A DNA stretch of 5,057 nt from Chitinivibrionales bacterium (GTDB taxonomy: Bacteria > Fibrobacterota > Chitinivibrionia > Chitinivibrionales > JANQEN01), in the NCBI GenBank assembly GCA_030593665.1, contig JAUVGS010000194.1, positions 1 through 5,057 on the forward strand. Direction: 5' to 3'. The first letter of the stretch is position 1; each line of letters starts with the position of its first letter. The notes under the pieces were generated by a model. The model worked only from the letters and a program-made list of their open reading frames with translations. It had not been told where the DNA came from and did not search any database. Shown one piece after another: positions 4,654-5,057 of the stretch. Made by a program: the position numbers and the translations under genes.

Positions 4654-5057
4654 ATGTCGAATAATCAAGAGGCAAAAGACTTTTCGGGCGCGTCCCGCTA
4701 TGTGCTTGATGAGGAGCTGGCAAATATTGTCAATGTCTCCATGGCTCTCGAAATGCCGCTGTTACTCAAAGGCGAGCCGGGCACGGGAAAAACAATGCTT
4801 GCCCATGCTATTGCGGAAAGTCTGCGCATGCCCCTTATTGTGCTGAATGTAAAATCGAGCATGAAACTGGTTGATGCCCTGTATCTGTATGATACCCTTA
4901 CCCGGCTCAATGACAGCAGGTTTTCCGATTCGGGAAGGGATGTCAGCAATATTGAGGAATATATCCGCATGGGAAAGATCGGCCGGGCCTTTACTTCTGA
5001 GGCAAGAACAGTGCTCCTGATAGATGAGATCGATAAGGCAGACACTGATTTTCAGGA
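4654..5057 (+). CDS. MoxR/CoxD-family AAA+ ATPase (N-terminal part, cut by the window edge)
   Basis: The first 134 residues of a MoxR-type AAA+ ATPase are present, and the frame is open at the right edge. The Walker A motif is GEPGTGKT at 40-47 and Walker B is VLLIDE at 120-125, followed by IDKAD. The segment KSSMKLVDALYLYDTLTRL (67-85) is characteristic of the MoxR subgroup that usually precedes a CoxE/VWA-domain gene. Full-length members have about 280-300 residues. The start is the ATG at 4654, with AGAAGGA (4641-4647) 6 nt upstream. MoxR ATPases with VWA partners act as chaperones in the assembly or activation of metalloenzymes, for example CoxD with Mo-Cu CO dehydrogenase. Divergent placement beside an AOR operon makes a maturation role for that complex plausible, but this is inference; general stress or cell-envelope roles are also known in the family. 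Confidence 0.9.
   Translation, partial: MSNNQEAKDFSGASRYVLDEELANIVNVSMALEMPLLLKGEPGTGKTMLAHAIAESLRMPLIVLNVKSSMKLVDALYLYDTLTRLNDSRFSDSGRDVSNIEEYIRMGKIGRAFTSEARTVLLIDEIDKADTDFQ

Noticed and set aside
4698..5045. A 115-codon minus-strand open frame opposite the MoxR gene
   Set aside because: The + strand frame has Walker A and Walker B motifs; the minus-strand frame is Ser-rich with no motif.

Overview
The window (5057 bp, moderate GC) looks like chromosomal DNA of a strictly anaerobic bacterium. A six-gene minus-strand operon is built around an aldehyde:ferredoxin oxidoreductase (AOR) family protein, three other iron-sulfur or cysteine-rich proteins, and a MoaD/MoeB-type sulfur-carrier pair. 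AOR-family enzymes, multi-cluster ferredoxins and MetV-type proteins together are typical of sulfate reducers, syntrophs and acetogens. Desulfobacterota is my best guess from gene content, but the sequence alone does not fix the taxon.

Layout. Positions 1-286 hold no intact gene. At about 46-217, + strand, there is what looks like the frameshifted start of an exported protein, and at 257-283 there is a probable intrinsic terminator ending the minus-strand operon. Read in the direction of transcription (from 4317 down to 287) the operon encodes: an unusually short AOR-like protein (3016-4317); a four-cluster ferredoxin subunit overlapping it by 4 bp (2543-3019); a 93-bp gap holding a near-perfect palindrome (2494-2521); a two-cluster ferredoxin with a C-terminal Cys-ribbon (2045-2449); a MetV-like (methylene-THF reductase C-terminal family) protein overlapping that by 4 bp (1377-2048); a MoeB/HesA-type adenylyltransferase (572-1306); and a MoaD/ThiS-type carrier ending in Gly-Gly (287-559). 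A 336-bp divergent intergenic region (4318-4653) then leads to a + strand MoxR/CoxD-type AAA+ ATPase that runs off the right edge (4654-5057). That region carries a 17-bp operator-like palindrome centred about 44 bp upstream of the inferred start site of a consensus TATAAT box.

How the genes may work together (inference). The AOR-like protein and the four-cluster ferredoxin resemble the catalytic and electron-transfer subunits of multi-subunit AORs. In known bacterial AOR complexes a FAD subunit links these to NAD. Here that gene is absent, and a ferredoxin plus a MetV-like protein occupy its place. MetV proteins normally pair with the methylene-THF reductase MetF, which is not in this window. 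The carrier/adenylyltransferase pair probably supplies sulfur for the tungsto- or molybdopterin cofactor. The divergent MoxR ATPase could be a metalloenzyme-maturation chaperone.

The most notable feature is the AOR-like protein itself. It is 433 residues rather than about 600, has a complete N-terminal domain, but lacks the central segment that carries the CxxCxxxC ligands of the [4Fe-4S] cluster, while apparently keeping the distant fourth cysteine. It is either a compact, divergent member with altered chemistry or a non-catalytic paralogue, and it sits in an unusual operon.
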